NCBI RefSeq assembly: GCF_008868175.1
Contig: NZ_WBKT01000051.1
Coordinates: forward strand, 1 to 35,329
Direction: 5' to 3'
From: Micromonospora sp. AMSO31t
Lineage (GTDB): Bacteria > Actinomycetota > Actinomycetes > Mycobacteriales > Micromonosporaceae
DNA: 35,329 bases
In this document: one piece after another, positions 21,943 through 31,007 of the stretch
How positions within the stretch are numbered: position 1 is the first letter of the stretch
Layout: every line of letters begins with the position of its first letter
Translations under genes and position numbers: made by a program
Notes under the pieces: generated by a model
What the model was told of the DNA's origin: nothing
The model's input: the letters and a program-made list of their open reading frames with translations, nothing else
Database searches by the model: none

Positions 21943-23888
21943 GTTTCAACCCGTACGTGCCGCGGCCGATCGACCGGCCCACGGAGGTGCCGCTCGGCGG
22001 GCACGCCGACCTGACCACCCTGGACGAGGCGAAGATCTTCGCCGCCCCCGACGACCCCGCCGACTGGCCCGCCTGGCGGGAGCAGCTCACCCGGTGGCGG
22101 GCCGACGCCCGCGCCCGGCTCGGCTACACCGGCGCGCACTACGACGAGATCGCCGGGGACTGCTTCAGCGTCTGCCTCGCCTGGCTCTGGGACGAGACGC
22201 TGTACGACCACGACCGCGGCGAGTTCACCGTCGAGGCGTTCCTCGACGCGGCGCGTCGCGACTTCGGCGGCTTCGACGGGGTGGTGCTCTGGCACGCGTA
22301 CCCGGTCATCGGGCTGGACGAGCGCAACCAGTTCGACTGGTATCGCGACGTGCCCGAGCTGCCCGAGGTGGTCCGCGCCTTCCAGGACGCCGGGGTCCGG
22401 GTGTTCGTCGACTACAACCCCTGGGACACCGGCACGCGGCGGGAGCCGGGCGCCGATGCCGAGGAGGTGGCCGCGCTGGCCGCCCGGCTCGGCGTCGACG
22501 GGGTCTTCCTGGACACCCTGAAGGAGGGCGCCGGCGAGCTGCGCAAGGCCCTCGACGCGGTCCGCCCCGGCCTGGTCCTGGAGGGGGAGAGCCGGGTGCC
22601 GCTGGCCCGGATCGCCGACCACGCCATGTCCTGGGCGCAGTGGTTCGCCGACTCGGACACCCCGGGCGTGCTGCGGGCCAAGTGGTTCGAACGCCGGCAC
22701 GTCCTACACCACACCCGCCGCTGGCACCGCGACCACCTCGACGAGCTGCACTCCGCCTGGCTCAACGGCTGCGGCGTGCTGGTCTGGGAGAGCGTCTTCG
22801 GCGTCTGGGTCGGCTGGAACGAGCGGGACCGGGCCGTGCTGCGGGCCATGCGCCGGGTGCAGGCCAGCCACGCCGCGTGGTTGCGCGCCGAGGACTGGGT
22901 CCCGCTCGCCGACCACCCCGGCACCGGCCAGGTGTACGCCTCCCGCTGGACCCACGACGACCAGCCGCTGTGGACGGTGGTCAACCGGGGCGCCGACCAC
23001 GACGGCCCGTGGCTGCTCACCGACGCCCGGCCGGGGCGCTTCGTCGACCTGGTCACCGGCGCCGAGCTGACCGTCACCGAACTCGAGGACGGGCGGGTGG
23101 CCGTCGGTGGGCCGCTGCCCGCCGGGGCGATCGCCGCCGTGGTCGCCACCGAGACGCCGGTGCCCCGGCACGAGCCGCCGGCCGGGGACCCGTCGTTCCC
23201 GGCCCGCGCCGCCGTGCGCGCCCGCACCCCGTGGTCGCCGGTCGCCGCCCTGCCCGACGGCATGGTCACCGTGGCGGGTGGCCGGCACGAGCTGACCGTG
23301 CGCCACCGGGTCCGGGAGACCGGCCTCTACGGGGAGGCCCCGTACGTCGACGAGTGGAAGCCGCTGCCGCCGCGCCTGCACCACACCGGCACCCTGCGCC
23401 GCCGGGTGCGGCTCGGCCGGTTCGCCATCGACACCCACGAGGTCACCCACGGCGAGTACGCGCGCTTCCTCGCCGCCACCGGCTACCGGCCGGTCCGGCC
23501 GGAGCGGTTCACCGCCGGGCAGGGCCCCGCCGACGCCCCGGTCACCGGGGTCGACCTGGCCGACGCCCGCGCGTACGCCGAGTGGGCCGGGCTGCGACTG
23601 CCCACCGAGGACGAGTGGCAGGTGGCCGCCGAGGCGGGCCTGCTGGTCCGGCGGGAACCCCTCGTCTGGAACCTGACCGAGAGCGAGCACACCGACGGGC
23701 GTACCCGGTTCGTCATCCTCAAGGGCGGCTGCGCCTACCGGGCGGAGGGCTCCGACTGGTACCTCGACGGCGGCCCGCAGCCGCCGGACGTGTCGGTGAA
23801 GCTGCTGCTCACCGGCGCCGGCCTCGGCCGCTCCACCTCGATCGGCTTCCGTTGCGCCGCCGACCTGCCCGAAGGAGCCCTCGGATGA
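21939..23888 (+). CDS. Glycoside-hydrolase-like TIM-barrel protein fused to a SUMF1 (formylglycine-enzyme-like) domain
   Basis: A 649-residue protein without a signal peptide, so probably cytosolic. Residues about 1-400 look like a retaining glycoside hydrolase barrel: [13 protein letters not shown] (Asp158), [13 protein letters not shown] (Asp192, candidate nucleophile) and GLVLEGESR (Glu215, candidate acid/base), followed by a beta-rich region. Residues about 440-641 match the SUMF1 fold ([65 protein letters not shown]). The paired active-site cysteines of real formylglycine-generating enzymes are not present, so this domain may bind sugar rather than oxidise cysteine. The GTG at 21939 overlaps the kinase stop. 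I do not know a characterised protein with this layout. Confidence 0.8.
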   Translation: MSFNPYVPRPIDRPTEVPLGGHADLTTLDEAKIFAAPDDPADWPAWREQLTRWRADARARLGYTGAHYDEIAGDCFSVCLAWLWDETLYDHDRGEFTVEAFLDAARRDFGGFDGVVLWHAYPVIGLDERNQFDWYRDVPELPEVVRAFQDAGVRVFVDYNPWDTGTRREPGADAEEVAALAARLGVDGVFLDTLKEGAGELRKALDAVRPGLVLEGESRVPLARIADHAMSWAQWFADSDTPGVLRAKWFERRHVLHHTRRWHRDHLDELHSAWLNGCGVLVWESVFGVWVGWNERDRAVLRAMRRVQASHAAWLRAEDWVPLADHPGTGQVYASRWTHDDQPLWTVVNRGADHDGPWLLTDARPGRFVDLVTGAELTVTELEDGRVAVGGPLPAGAIAAVVATETPVPRHEPPAGDPSFPARAAVRARTPWSPVAALPDGMVTVAGGRHELTVRHRVRETGLYGEAPYVDEWKPLPPRLHHTGTLRRRVRLGRFAIDTHEVTHGEYARFLAATGYRPVRPERFTAGQGPADAPVTGVDLADARAYAEWAGLRLPTEDEWQVAAEAGLLVRREPLVWNLTESEHTDGRTRFVILKGGCAYRAEGSDWYLDGGPQPPDVSVKLLLTGAGLGRSTSIGFRCAADLPEGALG

Positions 23889-26035
23889 GAAGAGCCTGGC
23901 GCCCCGGCGCCGCCCTCGTCGCCCTGCTGACCGCCGTCGGGCTTGCCGGCCTCGCGCCGGAGACCGCCGTCGCCGGCAGGGAGCGGTCCGGCACCCTCAC
24001 CTCCGCCACGGCCCCCTCGCCGGCCCTCGGCGCCGCCATCGACTACACCGTCTACCTGCCGCACGGCTACGCCGACGCGCCGAACGCCGGCACCCGTTAC
24101 CCGGTGCTCTACCTGCTGCACGGCCGCAGCGACACCATGCAGGCCTGGACCCGGGTGAAGAGTGACCTGGACCGCCTGATCGCCGACGGCGAGGTGCCTC
24201 CGGTGATCGCCGTGCTGCCCGACGCGCCGTGGAGCGAGCGGGGCAACTGGTACGTCGACTCCGGTTACACCGGCGTCGACCGGTCCGGCCGGCCGGTGGA
24301 GACCGCGCTCACCCGCGACCTCGTGGCGCACGTCGACGCCACCTACCGCACCGCCGCGCATCGCAACGCCCGGCTGGTCGGCGGCTACTCGATGGGCGGG
24401 GCCGGCGCGCTGCGCTACGCCCTCGCCCACCAGGACCTCTTCGCCAACGCGCTGGTGCTCAGCCCGGCCGTCTACCGGCCGCTGCCGCCGGCCGACTCCT
24501 CGGCCCGCGAGTTCGGTGCGTTCGGCGACGGCGACGAACTGTTCTCCGACGCGGTGTACCAGCGGCTGAACTACCCGGCCCTGCTGCCCGGCCTCGACCC
24601 GGAGTCGCCGGTGCGGATGTTCATCGCCGTCGGCGACGACGAGTGGGCCAACCCCGACCCGGCGGACGCCGCGCACGACCTCGACTACGAGGCCGCGACC
24701 CTGTACAACACCGTCCGCCGCGCCGACGGCGTCGCCGCCGAGTTCCGCGTTCTCGACGGCGGGCACGACTGGGACGTCTGGCGGCCCGCGTTCGTCGACG
24801 GCCTGAAGCACCTGGCCGCCACACTCAGTGTCACCCCGCCCGTCGGGCTGCCCGCACCGCTGCACGGCACCGCCGGCGCAGACTGGGCCGGCGGGGTCGC
24901 CGCCCACCTCGACGGCGACGTCACCCTCGGCTACGCGGCCTCCGCCGCCGTCGCCGGCCAGCCGTACGCCGGTGGCCTCGACGCCGTGATCACCCGGCTC
25001 GCCGCCGACCACCGCACGGTGCGCTGGACCAGCCAGTTCGGCACCACCGCCAACGACCGGCTCTACGGCACCGTGCCGCTGCCCGACGGCGGCGTGCTCA
25101 CCGCCGGGTACACCCGCGGCGACCTCGACGGCCGGCACCCGGACAGCCCTGCCGACGACGCGTTCGTGGCGAAGCTGACGGCCACCGGGCAGCGGGCCTG
25201 GCTCACCCAGGCCGGCGACCCCGCCAAGGCCGACCGGTTCTACGCGCTCGCCGCCGCCCCCGACGGCGGGGCCTACGTCGCCGGCTATACGAGCGGCGCG
25301 TTCGGCGGGACCAGCGCCGGCGACAAGGACGCCGTGCTCGCCCGGATCGCCCCGGACGGCACGCTGGCCTGGACCCGGCAGTTCGGCGGCCCCGGCGAGG
25401 ACAAGGCGTACGCGATCGCGGCCGACGCGAACGGCGTCTACGTGGCCGGTGGGACCTCCGGTGCGCTGCCCGGGACCACGCCGCTCGGCGGCGCCGACGG
25501 CTGGCTCGCCCGGTTCACCCCCGACGGCACCCGCGACTGGCTCACCGTTGCCGGCGGCACGGGCGACGACCTGCTCGGCGGCGTCACGGTCACCGGCGCC
25601 GGCCAGGTGGTGGCCACCGGCGCCACGGCGGGCGACGTGCTCACCGTGGCGTACACGGCCAAGGGCTCGGAGCGCTGGCGGACCGTGACCGGCGGGCGCG
25701 GTGCGGACGCCGGCACCGACGTGCTGGCCCTCGCCGACGGCACCGTCGCGGTGGTCGGCTTCACGGGTAGCACCCTCGGCGTGCCGGCCGGCGGCGCGGA
25801 CGTGGTCACCCTGCGCCTCGACGCCAAGGGCCGGCAGGTCGCCGTCGCCCAGTACGGGACCGCCCGCGACGACGCGGCCGACCCGTTCGGCGAGGAGAAC
25901 GTCTACGCCACCGTCGGGCCCGACGGCCGGCTGCTGGTCAGCGGCCGCACCGCCGGCACGCCCACCGGCGGCGCCGCGCTCGGCAACGGGGACGTGTTCC
26001 TCGCCGCCGTCGACCCGGCGAAGGGAACCCCGTGA
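23885..26035 (+). CDS. Secreted esterase D/feruloyl-esterase-like enzyme with a C-terminal beta-propeller
   Basis: A 716-residue exported protein. A signal peptide (Arg-rich start, Leu/Ala core, AVAG near residue 30) leads into an alpha/beta-hydrolase of the putative-esterase family, about residues 40-310: [12 protein letters not shown] (oxyanion side), nucleophile Ser169 in [10 protein letters not shown], an acidic residue near 251, and His294 in GGHDWDVW. From about 325 to the end come repeated beta-propeller blades, each with a W-T/L-x-Q-F-G or similar core and a G-Y/G-T-x-G-x-x-G turn (SBBP-like). The propeller could tether the enzyme to polysaccharide. The ATG overlaps the previous stop by 4 nt. 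It would remove acyl groups from the substrate before import; this role is inferred. Confidence 0.85.
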   Translation: MRRAWRPGAALVALLTAVGLAGLAPETAVAGRERSGTLTSATAPSPALGAAIDYTVYLPHGYADAPNAGTRYPVLYLLHGRSDTMQAWTRVKSDLDRLIADGEVPPVIAVLPDAPWSERGNWYVDSGYTGVDRSGRPVETALTRDLVAHVDATYRTAAHRNARLVGGYSMGGAGALRYALAHQDLFANALVLSPAVYRPLPPADSSAREFGAFGDGDELFSDAVYQRLNYPALLPGLDPESPVRMFIAVGDDEWANPDPADAAHDLDYEAATLYNTVRRADGVAAEFRVLDGGHDWDVWRPAFVDGLKHLAATLSVTPPVGLPAPLHGTAGADWAGGVAAHLDGDVTLGYAASAAVAGQPYAGGLDAVITRLAADHRTVRWTSQFGTTANDRLYGTVPLPDGGVLTAGYTRGDLDGRHPDSPADDAFVAKLTATGQRAWLTQAGDPAKADRFYALAAAPDGGAYVAGYTSGAFGGTSAGDKDAVLARIAPDGTLAWTRQFGGPGEDKAYAIAADANGVYVAGGTSGALPGTTPLGGADGWLARFTPDGTRDWLTVAGGTGDDLLGGVTVTGAGQVVATGATAGDVLTVAYTAKGSERWRTVTGGRGADAGTDVLALADGTVAVVGFTGSTLGVPAGGADVVTLRLDAKGRQVAVAQYGTARDDAADPFGEENVYATVGPDGRLLVSGRTAGTPTGGAALGNGDVFLAAVDPAKGTP

Positions 26036-27225
26036 CCAGGACCGCACCGCTGCACGGCGTCAAGGTGGTCGACCTGGCCACCCTCTTCGCCGGCCCGCTG
26101 GCCGCCGCGTTCCTCGGCGACTTCGGCGCCGACGTGGTCAAGGTGGAGCACCCCGCCAAGCCCGACCCGTCCCGGGGCCACGGCCCCGCGAGGGACGGCG
26201 TCGGCCTGTGGTGGAAGGTGCTCGGCCGCAACAAGCGGACGATCACGCTCAACCTCTCCCGGCCGGAGGGCGCGGACCTGCTGCGCCGGCTGCTCGCCGA
26301 CGCCGACGTGCTGGTGGAGAACTTCCGCCCCGGCACGCTGGAACGCTGGGGTCTCGGCCCCGACGAGCTGCACGCCGTCAACCCGCGCCTGGTGATCGCC
26401 CGGATCAGCGGCTTCGGGCAGGTCGGCCCGTACGCGCCCCGGCCCGGGTTCGGCACCCTGGCCGAGGCGATGAGCGGGTTCGCCGCCGCCACCGGGGAAC
26501 CCGACGGGCCGCCCACCCTGCCCCCGTTCGGGCTGGCCGACTCGGTCACCGCGCTCGCCGCCGCGTACGCGGTCATGCTGGCCCTGCGTGGCCGCGACCT
26601 GACCGGCCGGGGCCAGGTGGTCGACCTGGCCATCATCGAACCGATCATGGCGATGCTCGGCCCGCAGATCACCTGGTACGACCAGCTCGGCTACGTCCAG
26701 CCCCGGCTGGGCAACCGGTCCAACAACAACGCGCCGCGCAACACCTACCGCTGCGCCGACGGGCGGTGGGTGGCCGTGTCCACCAGCGCGCAGAGCATCG
26801 CCGAGCGGGTGGTCCGGCTCGTGGGCCGCCCGGAACTCGTCGACGAGCCGTGGTTCGCCACCGGCAGCGGCCGGGCCGCGCACGCCGACGAACTCGACGA
26901 GGCGGTCGGCGCGTGGGTGGCGAAGCGGGACCGCGACGAGGTGGTGGCCGCGTTCGAGGCGGCCCAGGCCGCCGTGGCCCCCGTCTACGACGTGCGCGAC
27001 ATCCTGGCCGACCCGCAGTACGCGGCGCTCGGCACCGTCGTCACCGTGCCCGACGAGGAACTGGGCGAGGTGCGGATGCAGAACGTGCCGTTCCGGATGT
27101 CGGACAGCCCCGGGGAGATCCGGCACGCCGGCCGCCGCCACGGCCAGGACACCGACGACGTGTTCGGCGCGCTCGGCCTGACCGGCGACGAACTGGCCGC
27201 GCTGCGCGAGCGCGGGGTGATCTGA
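26032..27225 (+). CDS. CaiB/BaiF-family (class III) CoA-transferase
   Basis: A 397-residue enzyme transferring CoA between carboxylic acids in the cytosol. Family features: GVKVVDLATLFAGPLAAAFLGDFGADVVKVE at the start, GRNKRTITLNLSRPEG, ADVLVENFRPGTLERWGLG, and the catalytic aspartate at about residue 170 in FGLADSVTAL, where formyl-CoA transferase has Asp169. The length is normal. The GTG start overlaps the esterase stop by 4 nt, and the CitE-like gene overlaps its end by 1 nt (TGATG). With that lyase it probably activates an organic acid and hands over its CoA ester. The acid is not known; malate- or citramalate-like compounds fit, since no hydratase gene is present. Confidence 0.92.
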   Translation: MTRTAPLHGVKVVDLATLFAGPLAAAFLGDFGADVVKVEHPAKPDPSRGHGPARDGVGLWWKVLGRNKRTITLNLSRPEGADLLRRLLADADVLVENFRPGTLERWGLGPDELHAVNPRLVIARISGFGQVGPYAPRPGFGTLAEAMSGFAAATGEPDGPPTLPPFGLADSVTALAAAYAVMLALRGRDLTGRGQVVDLAIIEPIMAMLGPQITWYDQLGYVQPRLGNRSNNNAPRNTYRCADGRWVAVSTSAQSIAERVVRLVGRPELVDEPWFATGSGRAAHADELDEAVGAWVAKRDRDEVVAAFEAAQAAVAPVYDVRDILADPQYAALGTVVTVPDEELGEVRMQNVPFRMSDSPGEIRHAGRRHGQDTDDVFGALGLTGDELAALRERGVI

Positions 27226-28046
27226 TGCTGCTCACCTTGCTCTACGTGCCCGGCGACCGGCCCGACCGGTTCGCAAAGGCGGTCGCCGCCGGCGCCGACG
27301 CGGTCATCCTCGACCTGGAGGACGCCGTCGTGGCCGGCCGTAAGGCGTACGCCCGGGACGCCGTGGCCGAGTTCCTCGCCGACCCGCAGCCGCTGCCCGT
27401 GCAGGTGCGGGTCAACGAGCTGACCGGCCCCGACCTCGACGCCGACCTGGCCGCCGTGGCCGGCCGGCCGGGGCTGGCCGGGCTGCGCCTGCCCAAGGTG
27501 GAGTCACCGGCGACCGTGGCCGCGGTGGCCGCCCGGGCCGACACCCCGCTGCACCCGCTTGTCGAGTCGGCCGTCGGGCTGGAATCCGCGTACGCCGTCG
27601 CGGCCGCCCACCCGGCGGTGGCCTCGCTCGGGCTCGGCGAGGCCGACCTCCGCTCCGACCTGGGCGTGACCGACGACGGCGGCCTGCTCTGGGCGCGCGG
27701 CCGGATCGTGGTCGCGGCCCGCGCGGCCGGCCTGCCGCCGCCGGCCATGTCGGTGTACGCCGACGTGGCCGACCTCGACGGCCTGGCCGCCTCCTGCGCG
27801 GCCGGCCGGCGACTCGGCTTCCTCGGCCGGGCCGCCATCCACCCGCGCCAGCTGCCGGTGATCGCCGCCGCGTTCCGCCCCGCCGACCGGGAGGTGGACC
27901 GGGCCCGCGAACTGCTCGCGGCGGTCGCCGACGCGCAGCTGCGCGACTCCGGCACCGCGGTGCTGCCCGACGGCCGGTTCGCCGACCGGGCCATGGTGGC
28001 CGCCGCCCGCCGGGTCGTCGACCTCGCCGCCCGCTACGCCGCCTGA
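27225..28046 (+). CDS. CitE-like HpcH/HpaI-family acyl-CoA lyase
   Basis: A 273-residue Mg-dependent lyase of the CitE family, which splits or joins 3-hydroxyacyl-CoA thioesters (citryl-, malyl-, citramalyl-CoA). Visible motifs: LLYVPGDRPDRFAKA, VILDLEDAV (Asp30, Glu32, Asp33), the substrate Arg62 in VQVRVNEL, LPKVES, and the Mg ligands Glu114 (LVESAVGLE) and Asp141 (LGEADLRSDLG). The ATG at 27225 shares one base with the CoA-transferase stop. It is the last gene of the operon; a converging broken gene lies 22 nt beyond. The likely products are acetyl-CoA or a similar acyl-CoA plus a 2-oxo acid. Confidence 0.9.
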   Translation: MLLTLLYVPGDRPDRFAKAVAAGADAVILDLEDAVVAGRKAYARDAVAEFLADPQPLPVQVRVNELTGPDLDADLAAVAGRPGLAGLRLPKVESPATVAAVAARADTPLHPLVESAVGLESAYAVAAAHPAVASLGLGEADLRSDLGVTDDGGLLWARGRIVVAARAAGLPPPAMSVYADVADLDGLAASCAAGRRLGFLGRAAIHPRQLPVIAAAFRPADREVDRARELLAAVADAQLRDSGTAVLPDGRFADRAMVAAARRVVDLAARYAA

Positions 28047-28068
28047 CGCCGCGCCCGGCTCGGCCGGC

Positions 28069-28467
28069 TCAGCGCTGGGCGTCGGCGGGCGGGGTGCGGG
28101 TGAGCTGGTCGATCCGGCGCAGCCGGCCGTCGGGCGCCAACCGGCCGAACATGTGGATCTCGGTGACGATGGTGTGGCCGCGCGTCACCGCCGTCATGGT
28201 GTAGCGGGCGGCGACCCGGTCGCCGCTGACCAGGGCGTCGTGGACGTCGAGGTCGCACCGGGTCACGTTCCGGCGGGCCGGGCGCGCGTGCGCGATCAGG
28301 CGCGCCCGGTCGAGGTGCAGTCCGTCGGTGAGCCAGGCGATGTCGGGTGTGTGGTAGCGGTCCATCACCAGGTCCGGATCCTAATCGCCGAAGGCCATCT
28401 CCTGCACGTACGACCGCAGGTAGTGGGCCAGGTCGTCGCGGGGAGTGGGGCGTGCCCCGGTATGCAT
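28069..28467 (-). pseudogene. SnoaL/NTF2-like protein gene interrupted by an in-frame TAG
   Basis: Read from the ATG at 28467 (GGAGG five bases upstream), the frame gives MHTGARPTPRDDLAHYLRSY, VQEMAFGD, then TAG at 28383-28381, and continues without any shift as DPDLVMDRYHTPDIAWLTDG and so on to 28069. Together the two parts make an NTF2/SnoaL-like protein of about 131 residues, including a first helix, the VMDRYHTPDIAW strand region and HTIVTEIHMFGRLAPDGRLRRID. So one nonsense change appears to split the gene. A restart at GTG or ATG 28371/28368 could still make a 99-residue product, but no good ribosome site precedes it. It is divergent from a TetR gene, which may once have controlled it. 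Confidence 0.7.
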
Positions 28468-28506
28468 GCGGTCCTCCGATCCCGGCTAACCCTGACGTTG
28501 CTGACA

Positions 28507-28535
28507 AGGTTAAGGGTCGCAAGTATCCTTGACAA
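28507..28535 (-). promoter_or_regulatory. Candidate promoter of the broken SnoaL-like gene, in the TetR intergenic region
   Basis: Minus strand: -35 TTGTCA (28535-28530), 17-nt spacer, -10 TAACCT (28512-28507). It overlaps the likely start region of the divergent TetR gene, and CAAGG / CCTTG half-sites flank the spacer, so TetR binding here could control both directions. Confidence 0.4.
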
Positions 28536-28537
28536 CC

Positions 28538-29128
28538 GTGTCTGAGCAAAGCCCTCCACAGCGGCGCCGCCGGATGCGAGCCGAGGCCCGCCGCAGCATG
28601 GCCGCGATCCTCGACGCCGCGATCCAGGTGCTCGGGGAACGGCCGCAGGCGACCATGGAGGACGTCGCCGCCGCCGCCGGCCTGTCCCGGCAGACCGTCT
28701 ACGCGCACTTCCCGACGCGGGACGCGCTCGTCGCCGCCGTGTTCCGGCGGATGACGGACGAGGTCCTCGCCGCCATGGACGCGGCACGGCTCGACGAGGG
28801 GCCCGCACCGGCGGCGCTCCTGCGCCTGCTGGACGTGAGCTGGCGGACCTTCGACCGGTACCCGCCGCTGCCCGCGCCCGCCGCCGCCGACGACGCCGAG
28901 CTGCACGAGCCGATCTTCGGTCGGCTCACCCGGCTGATCGTCCGCGGACAGCGGGCCGGTGAGTTCGACCGGGACGCCGCCCCGGGCTGGCTCATCGCCG
29001 CGACCATCGCGCTCGGCCACGCCGCCTGGGCGGAGGTCACCGCCGGCCGGCTGCCCGCCACCGAGGCGCGCGCCGCGCTGCGGGTCGCCGTGCTGCGGCT
29101 GTACGGCGCGCAGTCGCCCGCCGGCTGA
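28538..29128 (+). CDS. TetR/AcrR-family transcriptional regulator
   Basis: A 196-residue regulator. The N-terminal DNA-binding domain has RRSMAAILDAAIQVLGE, then the helix-turn-helix TMEDVAAAAGLSRQTVYAHFPTRDALVAAV (about residues 38-67), a textbook TetR pattern. The C-terminal helical domain would bind an unknown ligand. The GTG at 28538 is preferred over the in-frame TTG at 28529. A possible -10 (AAGTAT, 28521-28526) lies so close that the transcript may have almost no leader. It is divergent from the broken SnoaL-like gene, the usual placement for a TetR and its target. Confidence 0.9.
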   Translation: MSEQSPPQRRRRMRAEARRSMAAILDAAIQVLGERPQATMEDVAAAAGLSRQTVYAHFPTRDALVAAVFRRMTDEVLAAMDAARLDEGPAPAALLRLLDVSWRTFDRYPPLPAPAAADDAELHEPIFGRLTRLIVRGQRAGEFDRDAAPGWLIAATIALGHAAWAEVTAGRLPATEARAALRVAVLRLYGAQSPAG

Positions 29129-29215
29129 CCGGGCCGACCGGCACGATCGCCGGATGTCGGGCCGGCACCGCCGCCCGTACGCTGGCCCGGGCCGGCACGG
29201 GAGCGGGGGAGCGGC

Positions 29216-30994
29216 ATGGGCGATCGGGTGCGACTGGACCGGCGGAGCCTGCTCGCCGCCGCCGGTGGCCTCGCGGTCGCCGGGATCGGCGTGCCGGTCG
29301 GCCTGGCCGTCACCGGCGATGCGCCGCCGCCGGGGCGCGGACGGCGACCGATCAGCATGGCCATGCACCTGCACGCCTCGTTCAGCGAGGGCCTCGCCAG
29401 CTACGCCGCCCACCTCGACCAGGCCCGCCGCAACGCCGTCGACGTCCTCTGGTGGACCGACCACGACTTCCGTGTCGCCGCCCACGACCACCGCCGGGTC
29501 GTCCACTTCGACGGCCCGGAGGAGTCTGAGGGTGGCCTGGCCTGGACCTGGAAGGCGTCCACCGAGGGCGCGCTCACCGCGTCCGCCGCCGACTTCGTGG
29601 CCGCCCCCGCCGACGCCGCCGGCCGCGCGCTGCGGCTCACCGCCACGGGCGCCGGCACCCTCTGGTACGCCGGCAAGGCGTGGAACTGGACGCACACCGG
29701 GAACATCTCCGACACCACGCTGCACCTCGACGTGCTGCCCGAGGCCACCGGTCCGGACGCGGCGCTGATCGTCGAGATCGCGCTGTCCCACCACCCGGCC
29801 GGCGCCGGCCGCCCCGCCGGCCAGCTCGTGCTCCGCTACCGCCTCGGCGCGGCCACCGCGACCCGGCACCGCGCCGACGGCCGGCACGGCACCGTCGACC
29901 TGCCCGCCCCGGCCGGCGCGTGGCGGCGGCACACCCTCGACCTGCTGGCCGACGTGCGGCGGCTCTGGCCGGACCTGGTCGCCGGGGACAACTCGCTGCG
30001 CGGGCTGCGCCTCGGGGTGCAGGTCGGGTCCGGCGCCCGCGGCGCATTCGTGGTCGACCGGCTGGTCTTCGACCGGGCCCGCCGCGCCGGGCAGGGCGGC
30101 GAGGAGCTGCGCGCCGAGGTGCTGAACGGCTACGCCGGGGCGTACCCGGGGGTCACCCACCACCGCGCGTACGAGGTGTCGATGGTCCGGCACCTCAACT
30201 GGTTCGGCGGCGACCAGACGCTGCCGTCCTTCCCGTCGCCGCCGTACCGGGACAACGACGCGGGCGCGACCGAGCGGATGGTGGAGTTCCTGCACGGCCA
30301 CGGCGGAGTGGTCTGCTGGAACCACCCGCTCGACGTGGAACGGCGCGAGTCCCTCGCCCGGCTGCTGGTGGAGCGGTACGCGCTCGGCGTCGACCTGATC
30401 GAGATCGGTCGCGAACCGGTCGACGACCACCTCTGGGCGTACGACGTGGCGGCCCGCAACGCGATCCCGCTCACCGCCGTCGGGGTGACCGACGACCACC
30501 ACGGCACCGACTGGCGGGCCGGGCGGGACCGGCACGTCACGTACGTCTGGGCGGCCTCCACCGGCCGCGACGACCTCGTGGCGGCGCTGCGCGCCGGGCA
30601 GGCCTGGTTCACCGACCTGGCCCGCTACCGGGGCGCCCTCGACCTGGAGATCGGCGGCCGCAGCGCGATGGGCGCCGTGGTGACCACCGACGCCGCCGAC
30701 GTGACGGTGCGGCTGCGCGCCACCGACCTGCCGGCCGGCGCGACCCTGGAGGTGGTCACCGGCACGGTCGACCGGGCCGGCGTCACGGACCCGACCCCGG
30801 CGATCCGGACCGGTCAGGTCCCGTGGCGTCAGCTTCGCGAGGGCTGGCACGACATGCCGGTAGCGCCCGGTGCGGGCACGTACCTGCGGACGCAGGTCCG
30901 GGGACGCGACGGCGAGATCATCGGCGCGGGCAACCCGGTCTGGCTGCTGCGCCAGGCCCCACCCCGCGGCATTCCGACCGACCGCCGCTTCTGA
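29216..30994 (+). CDS. Tat-exported PHP-domain metal-dependent phosphoesterase-like protein with a jelly-roll-like insert
   Basis: A 592-residue exported protein. The start carries a twin-arginine-type signal (VRLDRRSLLAAAGGLAVAG). The PHP metal-binding motifs are split over the sequence: MHLHASFSEG (His51, His53), WWTDHDFR (Asp82, His83), VCWNHPLD (His370) and GVTDDHHGTDW (Asp426, His428). Between the second and third motifs about 190 residues (roughly 110-300) form a beta-rich insert that looks like a carbohydrate-binding jelly roll (LRLTATGAGTLWYAGKAWNW, LIVEIALSHH, GAFVVDRLVFDR). A C-terminal beta domain follows residue 470. PHP enzymes hydrolyse phosphoesters with two or three metals; the substrate here is unknown. 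The ATG at 29216 has GGGGGAG upstream. Confidence 0.82.
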   Translation: MGDRVRLDRRSLLAAAGGLAVAGIGVPVGLAVTGDAPPPGRGRRPISMAMHLHASFSEGLASYAAHLDQARRNAVDVLWWTDHDFRVAAHDHRRVVHFDGPEESEGGLAWTWKASTEGALTASAADFVAAPADAAGRALRLTATGAGTLWYAGKAWNWTHTGNISDTTLHLDVLPEATGPDAALIVEIALSHHPAGAGRPAGQLVLRYRLGAATATRHRADGRHGTVDLPAPAGAWRRHTLDLLADVRRLWPDLVAGDNSLRGLRLGVQVGSGARGAFVVDRLVFDRARRAGQGGEELRAEVLNGYAGAYPGVTHHRAYEVSMVRHLNWFGGDQTLPSFPSPPYRDNDAGATERMVEFLHGHGGVVCWNHPLDVERRESLARLLVERYALGVDLIEIGREPVDDHLWAYDVAARNAIPLTAVGVTDDHHGTDWRAGRDRHVTYVWAASTGRDDLVAALRAGQAWFTDLARYRGALDLEIGGRSAMGAVVTTDAADVTVRLRATDLPAGATLEVVTGTVDRAGVTDPTPAIRTGQVPWRQLREGWHDMPVAPGAGTYLRTQVRGRDGEIIGAGNPVWLLRQAPPRGIPTDRRF

Positions 30995-31007
30995 CGCCGC
31001 CGCTCCC

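Noticed and set aside
21939..23888. Annotation of the SUMF1 fusion as a formylglycine-generating enzyme
   Set aside because: The paired active-site cysteines are missing and no sulfatase gene is nearby.
17139..28046. A missing ATPase gene for the sugar importer inside the operon
   Set aside because: No Walker A or ABC signature is seen in any product; actinomycete CUT1 systems commonly share one MsiK-type ATPase encoded elsewhere.
28047..28068. A hairpin terminator between the operon end and the converging SnoaL-like gene
   Set aside because: Only short imperfect complementarity (GACGCC/GGCGTC) is seen; not enough to call.
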